The notes under the pieces are model-generated. The model saw only the letters and a list, made by a program, of their open reading frames with translations. It had not been told where the DNA came from and searched no databases. This document shows, one piece after another, positions 1 to 8,323 of a stretch of 64,000 nucleotides of DNA. Source of the DNA: Neptunicoccus cionae. Its GTDB lineage: Bacteria; Pseudomonadota; Alphaproteobacteria; Rhodobacterales; Rhodobacteraceae. The position numbers were made by a program, and so were the translations under genes. Location of the stretch: the NCBI RefSeq assembly GCF_014643735.1, contig NZ_BMKA01000010.1:17797-81796 (forward strand). The letters run 5' to 3'. Position 1 is the stretch's first letter. The number at the start of each line of letters is the position of its first letter.

Positions 1-594
1 GTGTTCACTGTCTTTATCCTGACGCTGGCATTGGGTATCGCGCTCAGGGCGGTTGCAGGGATAATTTGGGGGTTTGGCAACTATTCGTTGCCTGCTCCGG
101 TTGATGGCAATCTTACACTGGGCCCAGTGATCATTTCTTGGGCCAGCGTGTTGTCGATTGTTGTCACCGCGGTTGTCGCCAGCGCGCTGTACCTGTTTTT
201 CCGTTACGCTCGGCAGGGTGTCGCCATGCAGGCGTTGTCCCTGAACCAGTTAGCAGCGTTCTACATGGGTATTCCTGTGAAACGGCTGACATCCTCGATC
301 TGGGCAATGTCCGCGATCTTTGGCGGGATTGCCGGACTGCTCCTGGGGCCAATGACGTTGGTTTCGACGCAGATGGGTTTTATCGGGTTCAAGGCATTTG
401 CAGGGGCAATTGTCGGTGGTTTCGGCTCCATCCCCGGTGCGGTGATCGGTTGCTTGCTGATCGGTGTGACGGAACCGTTTTTCGATATCATGTTCCCGAC
501 CCTCAAAGGAATTGGTGCCTACTTGATCATGTTCCTTGTGCTGTTGATCCGTCCGCAAGGCCTGCTGGCCCAAATTTATGCAAAGAAGGTCTAA
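1..594 (+). CDS. livH: Branched-chain amino acid-type ABC permease LivH, 3' part
   Basis: This is the C-terminal 197 residues of an inner-membrane permease of the HAAT (branched-chain amino acid) ABC importers. At least five hydrophobic segments are visible, and the C-terminal stretch with GAIVGGFGSIPGAVIG followed by LLIRPQGLL is typical of the LivH family. Family members are about 290-310 residues and the frame is open to the left edge, so the gene is cut by the window and the GTG at base 1 should not be read as the real start. It ends 3 bp before livM and is the first visible gene of a tightly packed importer operon. The substrate cannot be read from the sequence; the acyl-CoA ligase in the same operon hints at an organic acid rather than an amino acid (inference). 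Confidence 0.9.
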   Translation: MFTVFILTLALGIALRAVAGIIWGFGNYSLPAPVDGNLTLGPVIISWASVLSIVVTAVVASALYLFFRYARQGVAMQALSLNQLAAFYMGIPVKRLTSSIWAMSAIFGGIAGLLLGPMTLVSTQMGFIGFKAFAGAIVGGFGSIPGAVIGCLLIGVTEPFFDIMFPTLKGIGAYLIMFLVLLIRPQGLLAQIYAKKV

Positions 595-597
595 GCC

Positions 598-1677
598 ATG
601 CGCGTAATTTTTCGCAAATCCTATGTTCAGGACATCCAGCTTTTCCGCGACCGTGGACAGGCATTCTGGTATCTGCTGTTTGCCGCGATCGCACTGGCCG
701 CGCCGCTGTTTCTGGACGGCTATTTTCTGGATGAACTCTCATTCGTATTCATCTATGCTATCGCGGGTCTCGGGCTAATGGTGCTGACCGGATTTTCCGG
801 GCAGGTGAGTTTCGGACAGGCGGCGTTTGTCGCAATCGGTGCCTACACTCACACGATCCTGCTGACCCGTTACAGCGTGCCGTGGCTTTTGTCGCTGCCG
901 ATAGCGGCATTGGTGGCTGGGCTGGTCGGGTTGGCCGTCGGACGGATCTGCGGAAAGATGCACGGGCTGTATCTGGCGATTGCCACGCTTTCGATTGCGA
1001 TTGTGACCGAACGGCTCATCGGTGGTGCGGGCGATTTCACAGGCGGTCATCGTGGCCTTTCGGTGCCGGAAATCAATATTCTCGGGCTGGCCATCGACGA
1101 AAGCTGGAAAGTTTATCTGCTGAATTTTGTCATCTTCGTGGGTTGTATCCTGATCGTTCGCAACCTGACACGCACAAGGTCGGGTCGCGCCATGATTGCG
1201 ATCCGCGACTCCGAAGTGTCGGCGCGGGCGTTGGGAACCAATGTGGCCTTCTTCAAGGCATATGCGTTCTTCATCTCGGCAGTTTTTGCGGGCCTCGCGG
1301 GCGGGCTGCTGGCGCACGCCTTCTTCTACATCACGCCGGAAACCTTCGGAATGGGGGAATCCATCCGTCTGCTGTTGATGATCGTCGTCGGCGGGATCGG
1401 AACCATCCACGGCGCGGTTTTTGGGGCGTTCTTTATCGTGCTGCTGCCAACCGTGTTGAGCTGGGTCAAGATCGTGCTGCCCAGTGCAGTCGCCACGTCC
1501 GGCGGTTTCGATAGTCTTGCATTCGGTCTGATCCTGCTGGGGTTCATCCTGTTCGAACCTGACGGACTTTATGGACGCTGGACCAAGATCCATCACTATT
1601 TCAACGTGTTCCCGATGTACAAGAAGCGCAGTTTCCAGCGTCAGAAGACATTCCTCAAAACGGAGCGTTTAAGATGA
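598..1677 (+). CDS. livM: ABC transporter permease LivM
   Basis: A 359-residue inner-membrane permease of the LivM family, the second channel subunit of the HAAT importer. Multiple membrane segments are seen, with the family signature GLMVLTGFSGQVSFGQAAF near residues 58-76 and VVGGIGTIHGAVFGAFFI near residue 262. The C-terminal tail is basic and extends beyond the usual LivM end. The ATG follows the livH stop closely, and the stop overlaps the livG start in an ATGA arrangement, so the subunits are probably translationally coupled. Confidence 0.93.
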   Translation: MRVIFRKSYVQDIQLFRDRGQAFWYLLFAAIALAAPLFLDGYFLDELSFVFIYAIAGLGLMVLTGFSGQVSFGQAAFVAIGAYTHTILLTRYSVPWLLSLPIAALVAGLVGLAVGRICGKMHGLYLAIATLSIAIVTERLIGGAGDFTGGHRGLSVPEINILGLAIDESWKVYLLNFVIFVGCILIVRNLTRTRSGRAMIAIRDSEVSARALGTNVAFFKAYAFFISAVFAGLAGGLLAHAFFYITPETFGMGESIRLLLMIVVGGIGTIHGAVFGAFFIVLLPTVLSWVKIVLPSAVATSGGFDSLAFGLILLGFILFEPDGLYGRWTKIHHYFNVFPMYKKRSFQRQKTFLKTERLR

Positions 1678-2441
1678 ACGGGTTGGAGATAGATAACGTA
1701 TCGCTTTCCTTTGGTGGTTTGAAAGCGGTGGATGGCTTGAGCTTTTCAGTTGAACCGGGGTCGGTGTTCACCATCATTGGCCCCAATGGCGCGGGCAAAA
1801 GCACGGTGTTCAACCTCATCTGCCGGATTTACGATCCGTCGCAAGGCGACATCCGGTTCAACGGCAAAAGCCTGCGAAAAGCGAAATCCCATGAGGTAAT
1901 CAACCACGGCATTGCGCGGACGTTCCAGAATATCGAACTGTTCGAACATGCGTCATTGCTTGATAACTTGCTGATCGGGCGCATCCGTCACGGCAAATTC
2001 GGGCCTCTGAGTGAGCTGTTTTTTACCCGTTCGCAGATGCGTCAGGAACTGGCCCACCGCCGCAAAGCCGAAGAAATAATCGAGTTTCTTGATCTCGAAG
2101 GCTACCGTCATGCACGGGTTGCGGATTTGCCGTATGGCGTGCGCAAAAAGACCGAAATGGCCCGCGCGTTGGTGTCGGAGCCAAAGATCCTGTTGCTGGA
2201 CGAACCGTCAAGCGGACTGACCAGCGAGGAAACCGACGATACTGCTTTTGTGATTGAAGATATCCGCGAGGTCCTGGGTGTCACCGTTGTTATGATCGAA
2301 CACGACATGAAACTGGTGAACAAAGTTTCGGACATGGTGCTGGCCATCAACGAAGGCCGGTTTCTTGCAAGCGGCAGCGCATCCGAAGTTCAAAGCGATC
2401 CCGATGTTCAGGCGGCATATCTGGGAGGGCAGGCAGCATGA
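1674..2441 (+). CDS. livG: ABC transporter ATP-binding protein LivG
   Basis: A 255-residue cytoplasmic ATPase that powers the importer together with LivF. The Walker A motif GPNGAGKST lies near residues 36-44, the Walker B LLLDEPSSGL near 178, and the H-loop IEHDM near 205. The segment GIARTFQNIELF is characteristic of LivG. The canonical LSGGQ signature is replaced by a degenerate sequence (LPYGVRKK), as is common in the LivG branch. Both ends overlap the neighbouring genes by 4 bp (ATGA), which points to one polycistronic message. Confidence 0.93.
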   Translation: MNGLEIDNVSLSFGGLKAVDGLSFSVEPGSVFTIIGPNGAGKSTVFNLICRIYDPSQGDIRFNGKSLRKAKSHEVINHGIARTFQNIELFEHASLLDNLLIGRIRHGKFGPLSELFFTRSQMRQELAHRRKAEEIIEFLDLEGYRHARVADLPYGVRKKTEMARALVSEPKILLLDEPSSGLTSEETDDTAFVIEDIREVLGVTVVMIEHDMKLVNKVSDMVLAINEGRFLASGSASEVQSDPDVQAAYLGGQAA

Positions 2442-3208
2442 CCGAGGTACTGCGCGCCAGCAACGTCGAAACGATGTATGGCAGGGTGATGGCCATTCGC
2501 GGCATCAGCCTGACGGTCAAGGAAGGGTCGGTCGTTACGGTCATGGGCTCCAATGGGGCGGGCAAAACGACGATTTTGAAAACCATCTCCGGCGCGCTTG
2601 ATCCGTTCAAGGGGCAGGTGGAATTTGAAGGGCGCGATATCACCGCGCTTGACCCAGATGTCATCGCGCGCGTCGGCATCGCCCATTCACCCGAAGGGCG
2701 CGAAGTGTTTTCCCTCTTGTCGGTCAAGGACAACCTGATGATGGGTGCCTATTGCCGCAAGGATCGCGATGAAGTGGCGCGTGACTTGGAAAAGGTGCTG
2801 GGCTGGTTTCCCGTGCTGCGCACCTTTCTGGAAAAGCAGGCGATCTATCTATCTGGTGGGCAACAACAGATGTTGGCTTTGGGTCGCGCGTTTATGCAGC
2901 GTCCGCGCGTGATGTTGCTGGACGAGCCGTCGCTGGGCCTGTCACCGCTCCTGATTTCCGAGATTTTCCAGATCATCAAACGGATCAACGTCGAAGAAGG
3001 CGTGACCATGTTGCTGGTTGAACAGAACGCCAGTGTTGCGCTGCCGGCCGCCGATTTCGGGTACGTCCTTGAAACCGGCCGGATCGTTATGGAAGGTGAA
3101 CGCGACGTTCTCATGAAAAGTGCTGACATTCGCGAATTCTACCTTGGCATCAAAGCAGAAAGTGCGCGCGGCGACCGCCGCTGGAAAGCAAGAAAGACGT
3201 GGCGATGA
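2438..3208 (+). CDS. livF: ABC transporter ATP-binding protein LivF
   Basis: A 256-residue ABC ATPase, partner of LivG. It carries Walker A GSNGAGKTT near residue 33, the signature LSGGQQQML near residue 138 and Walker B MLLDEPSLGLSP near residue 157, all typical of LivF. The start overlaps livG by 4 bp. The C-terminal 15 residues are unusually basic and run into the start of the acyl-CoA ligase gene, which is again joined through an ATGA overlap. Confidence 0.93.
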   Translation: MTEVLRASNVETMYGRVMAIRGISLTVKEGSVVTVMGSNGAGKTTILKTISGALDPFKGQVEFEGRDITALDPDVIARVGIAHSPEGREVFSLLSVKDNLMMGAYCRKDRDEVARDLEKVLGWFPVLRTFLEKQAIYLSGGQQQMLALGRAFMQRPRVMLLDEPSLGLSPLLISEIFQIIKRINVEEGVTMLLVEQNASVALPAADFGYVLETGRIVMEGERDVLMKSADIREFYLGIKAESARGDRRWKARKTWR

Positions 3209-5052
3209 ACACAATGCAAGACCAATCCACCGCAGGATGGACGCCGCCGCCGGTCCAGATTGACGGCTGTGACACGTTCTCCAAACTGTTCCGGCAGAAC
3301 TGCAAGAAGTTCGGCAACAAAATCGCAATCCGCGAAAAGGATTTCGGCATCTGGAAAGAATTCAGCTGGCTGGACTATTACGCATCCGCGCGCAGGGTCG
3401 GGTGTTCACTTATGGCGTTGGGCTACCGTGAAGGTGACGTGGCCGCGATCATTAGTGAAGACAACAAGGAGTGGGTGTTTGCCGACCTTGGCATCCAGTG
3501 CATCGGGGCCACGACTCACGGGCTATATCCTACTTTGCAGGAAAAGCAAGTTGCCTATCAGTTGAACGATAGCGGAGCGAAGGTGCTATTCGTTGAGGAT
3601 GAAGAGCAGCTAGATAAGTATCTGGGTGTGGAGGACCAGCTTGATCATCTCGAAAAAGTTATCGTATTTGATATGGAAGGGTTGCGCAGTTTCCAGCATG
3701 ACAAAGTCATAGGCTGGGAAGAATTTCTCGCACTGTCGGACGCTAAAATCGAAGAACTGAGCGTTGAATTTGAGCGCCGCGTTGATGCGGGCGATCCCGA
3801 AGATATCGCAACGCTGATCTATACGTCCGGCACAACCGGTGCTCCCAAAGGTGCCGCGATGTCGCACCGCTTCTTTCTAGCGCAATCGGATAATTACCCC
3901 GAATTGCCGCTCGGACCGGGCGATGAAGTTTTGACGTTCCTGCCGCTGTGTCACGCGGCCGAACGGATCCTGTCTGTCTGCGTGCCGATCCGTCACGGCA
4001 TAACCATCAACATCGCGGAAAGCGGCGATACATTTGCCGCTGACATTCAGGAAGTCGCGCCAACATTCATCTTTGCGGTGCCGCGCGTGTGGGAAAAATT
4101 CTATTCCCGTATCAATTTTGTGATGAATGATGCCACCGCATTTGGCCGGTTTGCCTATGACCAAGCCCTGAAAACGGCTGGACGCAGGGAGGCATTGATT
4201 GCTGCGGGAAAATCTGTGCCGACGATGCTTAGGCTTAGGCATAAGGTGCTGGACTTTCTGGTGCTTCGAAATATCAGGGTCGAACTGGGACTGGCGCGCG
4301 CGCATACGATCGTATCGGGTGCGGCACCGATTTCAGCCCGACTGCTCAGCTGGTTCAATGCCCTTGGGGTGACAGTACAAGAGGCATATGGCCAGACCGA
4401 AACCGGCATTGTGACTGCAACCATACCGGGCAGATCACCGATCGGTTCCATCGGCCGGGCAATGCGCAATGTCGAAGCGAAACTGGCCGATGACGGTGAA
4501 ATCCTCATTCGCTCATCCAGCAATTTTTCGGGTTATCTGAACCAGCCTGAAAAGACGGCGGAAACCGTGGTCGATGGCTGGGTCTATACGGGTGATGTTG
4601 GGACGATGGATGCCAATGGTGACCTAACTATTCTGGACCGCAAGAAGGACATCATCATCACCGCAGGCGGCAAGAACATTACGCCTTCGCAGTTGGAAAA
4701 CGAGCTCAAATTCTCGCCCTATATTTCTGATGCGGTGATCATCGGGGACAAGCGCAAATACCTGAGCGTGCTGATCATGATCGACCACGAAAACGTTGAA
4801 AAATACGCGCAGGAAAAGCGTATCCCGTTTTCCAACTACAAATCCCTGTGCGCAAACACCCAAATCCAGGACTTGATCGAAGGCGAGGTGGAACAGGCGA
4901 ACAGCGGTTTCGCGCCGGTCGAGCAGGTAAAGAAATTCCGGCTGATCGACGTACTTTTGACAGCCGAAGACGACGAGCTGACTCCGACGATGAAGCTTAA
5001 GCGCAACGAGATCGAGCGCAAATACAAAGACCTGATCGAAACGATGTATTGA
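3205..5052 (+). CDS. AMP-dependent acyl-CoA synthetase (long-chain type)
   Basis: A 615-residue ANL-superfamily ligase that activates a carboxylic acid to its acyl-AMP and then to the CoA thioester. The P-loop-like motif LIYTSGTTGAPKG lies near residue 205, followed by YGQTETG near residue 396, TGDVG near residue 457, and the hinge DRKKD with the A10-type lysine region ITAGGKNI. Length and the C-terminal region resemble long-chain fatty acid ligases (FadD15/AAE type). The ATG at 3205 overlaps the livF stop (ATGA); a GTG at 3199 is in frame but has no better ribosome site. Placement inside a liv operon suggests that the imported acid is trapped as its CoA ester (inference). The exact acid is unknown. 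Confidence 0.88.
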   Translation: MNTMQDQSTAGWTPPPVQIDGCDTFSKLFRQNCKKFGNKIAIREKDFGIWKEFSWLDYYASARRVGCSLMALGYREGDVAAIISEDNKEWVFADLGIQCIGATTHGLYPTLQEKQVAYQLNDSGAKVLFVEDEEQLDKYLGVEDQLDHLEKVIVFDMEGLRSFQHDKVIGWEEFLALSDAKIEELSVEFERRVDAGDPEDIATLIYTSGTTGAPKGAAMSHRFFLAQSDNYPELPLGPGDEVLTFLPLCHAAERILSVCVPIRHGITINIAESGDTFAADIQEVAPTFIFAVPRVWEKFYSRINFVMNDATAFGRFAYDQALKTAGRREALIAAGKSVPTMLRLRHKVLDFLVLRNIRVELGLARAHTIVSGAAPISARLLSWFNALGVTVQEAYGQTETGIVTATIPGRSPIGSIGRAMRNVEAKLADDGEILIRSSSNFSGYLNQPEKTAETVVDGWVYTGDVGTMDANGDLTILDRKKDIIITAGGKNITPSQLENELKFSPYISDAVIIGDKRKYLSVLIMIDHENVEKYAQEKRIPFSNYKSLCANTQIQDLIEGEVEQANSGFAPVEQVKKFRLIDVLLTAEDDELTPTMKLKRNEIERKYKDLIETMY

Positions 5053-5072
5053 AACACCAAAGGGAGAGACCA

Positions 5073-6236
5073 ATGAAGAAACTAGCAACAGCACTTGCGT
5101 TTACCGCAATGACAGCCACCGGCGCGATGGCCGAGGGGCTGCAGGGCGTGACCGACGACATGATCACGCTTGGCACCTATACGGACCTAAGCGGGCCGTT
5201 GGCAGTCTGGGGTGTGCCCGAGGCGAATGGCCTGCGCATGCGCGTGGACGAGATCAATGCGGCGGGCGGCATTCACGGTCGCCAGCTTGAGATTATAATC
5301 GAGGACACGCAATATCAGGTGCCCCGCGCGATTCAGGTTGCAAACAAACTGATGCGCCGCGACCAGATTTTTGCGATGGTTGGCGCGCTTGGCACACCGA
5401 TGAACCTAGCGATCATGCCGCAACAAATTGAAGCGGGAATTCCCAACATGTTCCCGATGTCGGCCGAGGTCGAGATGTATGAACCATTGGATCCGATGAA
5501 ATACGCATTTTTTCGCAGCTATACAGACCAGTTTCGCGCGGGCGTTGCATACTTCAAGGAAAATGGTGATTTCTCAACACCCTGCATTGCGCAACTCGCA
5601 AATGAAGCTGGTGAATCAATGGCGCTTGGCGTCACGCAGCAATTGGCAGAGTATGACATGAAAGTCGCGGCCAAAACGGAGCATTCGGCAACCGAATCCG
5701 ATATGCTCTCGTCTGTAACCACATTGAAAAACGCCGGTTGCGATATCGTGTTTCTGGCGGGTGGGGTGCGCGATACAATTCTAGTTGTTGCAACATCTAA
5801 AAAGCTTGGTTTTGAACCGACTTTCGTGACTGGAATGGTGTCCTATATGGATGCAGTTGCGACTGCCGCTGATGGCGCGATGGATGGTCTATATCTGGTA
5901 TCGCCTTTTGTTTTTGCGAACGCAGGAGACTCCGAAGGGGAAGCAAAACGTATCCTGGAGAGTTACAGCGAAATTTACGGTGAAAAGATGGCCCCACAAG
6001 CGCAGCTTGGTTACGTTTTCATCGACCTGATTGCCGTGGCGCTCGAAGCTGCTGGTCGCGATCTGACGACCGAAGGATTTCTGGCCGCAACCGAAGCGAT
6101 CACTAGCTATGTTGATCCGATCGGCGGCCAGTCGGTCAGCTTTGGCCCGGAAGACCATCAGGGCATCGAAAGTCTGATTATGGCAAAAGTCGAAGACGGT
6201 AAATGGACTATTGCGGCCCGCGGGCTCGACTACTAA
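5073..6236 (+). CDS. ABC transporter periplasmic substrate-binding protein (LivK/Peripla_BP_6 type)
   Basis: A 387-residue exported protein with a clear Sec signal (MKKLATALAF, cleavage near AMA-EG) followed by a type I periplasmic binding fold. The opening segment ITLGTYTDLSGPLAVWG and the stretch INAAGGIHGRQLEIIIEDTQYQ are typical for this family. A strong ribosome site AGGGAGAG at 5061-5068 fixes the ATG at 5073; an upstream TTG at 5049 is in frame but would hide the signal peptide. It completes the importer encoded upstream, and an intrinsic-type hairpin follows the stop. The ligand is not deducible. Confidence 0.9.
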   Translation: MKKLATALAFTAMTATGAMAEGLQGVTDDMITLGTYTDLSGPLAVWGVPEANGLRMRVDEINAAGGIHGRQLEIIIEDTQYQVPRAIQVANKLMRRDQIFAMVGALGTPMNLAIMPQQIEAGIPNMFPMSAEVEMYEPLDPMKYAFFRSYTDQFRAGVAYFKENGDFSTPCIAQLANEAGESMALGVTQQLAEYDMKVAAKTEHSATESDMLSSVTTLKNAGCDIVFLAGGVRDTILVVATSKKLGFEPTFVTGMVSYMDAVATAADGAMDGLYLVSPFVFANAGDSEGEAKRILESYSEIYGEKMAPQAQLGYVFIDLIAVALEAAGRDLTTEGFLAATEAITSYVDPIGGQSVSFGPEDHQGIESLIMAKVEDGKWTIAARGLDY

Positions 6237-6252
6237 TCTGTCAGTGATAAAT

Positions 6253-6278
6253 GCGGGCGGTGCTTCGGTTCCGCCCGT
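6253..6278 (+). terminator. Hairpin terminator after the importer operon
   Basis: A GC-rich stem of about eight pairs, GCGGGCGG (6253-6260) against CCGCCCGT (6271-6278), is closed by a 10-nt loop and followed by the T-rich run TTGGTTTTG. It lies between the binding-protein stop and the regulator start and probably ends the liv message. Confidence 0.6.
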
Positions 6279-6297
6279 TGGTTTTGAAAGAGTAGCT

Positions 6298-6918
6298 TTG
6301 ACTAGAATCCATTGGCACAAAAAAACCAAAGATGCCAAAGGCCAGCAAAAGCTGAAACGGCGGGCCATGCTCAATCTGGCCGCGCATTCGTTTTCAACAG
6401 TCGGATACAAACAGACATCGATGGATGACATCGCAGCGGCACTCGCAGTCACCAAGCCCGCGCTTTATTATTACGCCAAAAACAAAGAAGATATCCTGAT
6501 GCAATGCGCCCGCATCTCGCTGGAGCGGGTCGAGCTATGCTTCACATCGGCAAAGGAAGTTCAGGGTAACGGGCTTGATCGTATCCGCGTATTCTTTAGA
6601 GTCTATGCGAACATGGTTGTGAGCGAATTCGGCTCTGCCTTGATGCGCGAAGCGCGGCGCAATCTGACCGGAGAAAATCAGAAGAATTTGCGTCAGACAA
6701 TGATAGACGGTCAGAATTTTCTTGAAAGTATTATCGCAGAAGGGATCAAAGACGGTTCTATCCGCGATTGCGACTCAAAGCGCCTCGCACATGTGCTTTT
6801 TTCGGCCTTCAACCAGATGCCGATCTGGTATAATCCGAAAGGGCCGCTTAACCCAGAGAGTATTGCAGATGAAATGCTGGAACTAATCATCCATGGCGTG
6901 GGTGCGAAGAATACTTGA
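6298..6918 (+). CDS. TetR-family transcriptional regulator
   Basis: A 206-residue regulator with an N-terminal TetR helix-turn-helix: the segment TSMDDIAAALAVTKPALYYYAKNKEDIL is the classic recognition-helix region. The C-terminal ligand domain is helical and not specific. The frame is open from 6211, but the TTG at 6298 is preferred because GAAAGAG sits 5 nt upstream and the preceding hairpin (6253-6278) would otherwise be inside the gene. An ATG at 6367 would remove the first DNA-binding helix. Its position directly after the importer/ligase operon suggests it senses the acyl-CoA or its precursor and controls that operon (inference). Confidence 0.85.
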   Translation: MTRIHWHKKTKDAKGQQKLKRRAMLNLAAHSFSTVGYKQTSMDDIAAALAVTKPALYYYAKNKEDILMQCARISLERVELCFTSAKEVQGNGLDRIRVFFRVYANMVVSEFGSALMREARRNLTGENQKNLRQTMIDGQNFLESIIAEGIKDGSIRDCDSKRLAHVLFSAFNQMPIWYNPKGPLNPESIADEMLELIIHGVGAKNT

Positions 6919-7066
6919 TTCTAAATTTGTTGCCTATTCAAACAGCGCCGATTTTATTAAAGATTTAACATAAGATGGACTCTCGGATTTTTGAAGGAGC
7001 ACTTTCATAATTAACATAAACTTCATTATGCGAATCTATCATGTACGCGGGCACATTCTAATCTGG

Positions 7067-8121
7067 GTTGCGAATTTTCCCCTATCTTGCTGGAAAGCAA
7101 GGAGAATGAAAGATGGCGCATACTGAGCTAAACGTGCGTGAACGACGCAGGATCGAGGATATGCTGAATGCTAAGATGTCAGTCGGTGAAATTGCCGCTG
7201 ATATTGGCAGGCATAGATCCACCGTCTATCGCGAGATCAAGCGGAACTATTACCACGATGAAGAGATCCCGTATCTGAATGGGTATTACGGATTGAACGC
7301 GCAAGACTACGCAACGGATCGACGCGCGCGGCGGCGCAAGCTAGTGCGTTTGGATGAACTTCGAAAAGCCGTCATCACGCAGCTTAAAGAAGGATGGTCG
7401 CCCGAACAAATCGCAGGCCGCCTTAAATTTGAAGGTCAAACAATCCGTGTGAGCCATGAGACGATCTATGCCTACGTTTACGGCCCCGATGGCCAATCCA
7501 GAGAACTTGCCCGTTACCTGCCAAACCGCCGCAAGAAACGAAGGCCGCATCATTCGCGTAAGCCACGTGGCCTTGTGTTTCCACCGGATCGATCCATCCA
7601 TGAACGCCCAGACTACGTTGATGGCCGGGAGACGTTTGGCGAATGGGAAGGCGATCTGATGATCTTTGAACGCGCCCAAGGCAAAGCAAATGTTGCCTCT
7701 CTGGTAGAACGTAAGACCCGCTTTGCCGTCCTATTCCGCAACAACGACCGGAGCACGACGCACCTGATGAACCGGCTGATGAGCGTGATGGAACGCGTCC
7801 CCCAGCCCGCTCGCAAATCCATCACCTTTGATCGTGGGATTGAGTTCAGGAATTGGCGCAAACTGAAGCCAGGGATCGGAACGGAGGCTTGGTTCTGTGA
7901 TCCTCAAGCCCCGTGGCAAAAGGGTTCTGTTGAGAACCTGAACAAACGTGCGCGCCGTTACTTGCCACGCGATGCGCCTGTAGCCGCGTTCTCAGATCGA
8001 GATATGAAGTCGATCTGTGACCGCTTGAACGGCACCCCCAGAAAGTGTCTGGGATGGCGCACACCAACCGAAGCCTTCAGAGAAGAACTAATGAAACTGA
8101 GATAGCGGAAACCGTCGCAAC
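7067..8121 (+). mobile_element. IS30-family insertion sequence
   Basis: A roughly 1.05-kb element bounded by imperfect inverted repeats: GTTGCGAATTTTCCCCTATC at 7067-7086 on the left and, read on the other strand, GTTGCGACGGTTTCCGCTATC from 8121 to 8101 on the right. The shared blocks are GTTGCGA, TTTCC and CTATC. The right repeat overlaps the transposase stop codon, as in other IS30 members. A flanking target duplication is not obvious. It stands where the chromosomal-type operon gives way to accessory genes. Confidence 0.75.
7113..8105 (+). CDS. IS30-family transposase
   Basis: A 330-residue DDE transposase. The N-terminal helix-turn-helix includes LNVRERRRIEDML and IGRHRSTVYREIKRN (residues 25-45), followed by WSPEQIAGRLK and the catalytic core with GEWEGDLM near residue 174 and TFDRGIEF near residue 240. 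The last core block reads WQKGSVENLNKRARRYLPR, which is typical of IS30. GGAG at 7101-7104 precedes the ATG. It appears intact, so the element may be mobile. Confidence 0.93.
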   Translation: MAHTELNVRERRRIEDMLNAKMSVGEIAADIGRHRSTVYREIKRNYYHDEEIPYLNGYYGLNAQDYATDRRARRRKLVRLDELRKAVITQLKEGWSPEQIAGRLKFEGQTIRVSHETIYAYVYGPDGQSRELARYLPNRRKKRRPHHSRKPRGLVFPPDRSIHERPDYVDGRETFGEWEGDLMIFERAQGKANVASLVERKTRFAVLFRNNDRSTTHLMNRLMSVMERVPQPARKSITFDRGIEFRNWRKLKPGIGTEAWFCDPQAPWQKGSVENLNKRARRYLPRDAPVAAFSDRDMKSICDRLNGTPRKCLGWRTPTEAFREELMKLR

Positions 8122-8323
8122 GACACTTGAGTATCCAGCGGGTGCGCGCTACCCCCGACTGCGACTCTTGTTAGAAAACAAAAGGCGCAAGATAGAAGGT
8201 TGGCGGTACGCTGGGGTGCCGGTGAACGTGATGGCGCTCGACCATATTCCGCGAGTTCAAGCGCAATCCTTCTCCGATCCATGCATCCCGCTGGTCGAGG
8301 TGCCATAGAGTGTCACGCAGCAT

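Noticed and set aside
1-594. Complete livH gene starting at base 1
   Set aside because: Only 197 of the usual roughly 290-310 residues are present and the frame is open to the edge.
8045-8308. 87-aa + strand frame after the IS30 transposase
   Set aside because: Begins inside the transposase and has no protein-like features; the 200 bp after the IS show nothing I can name.
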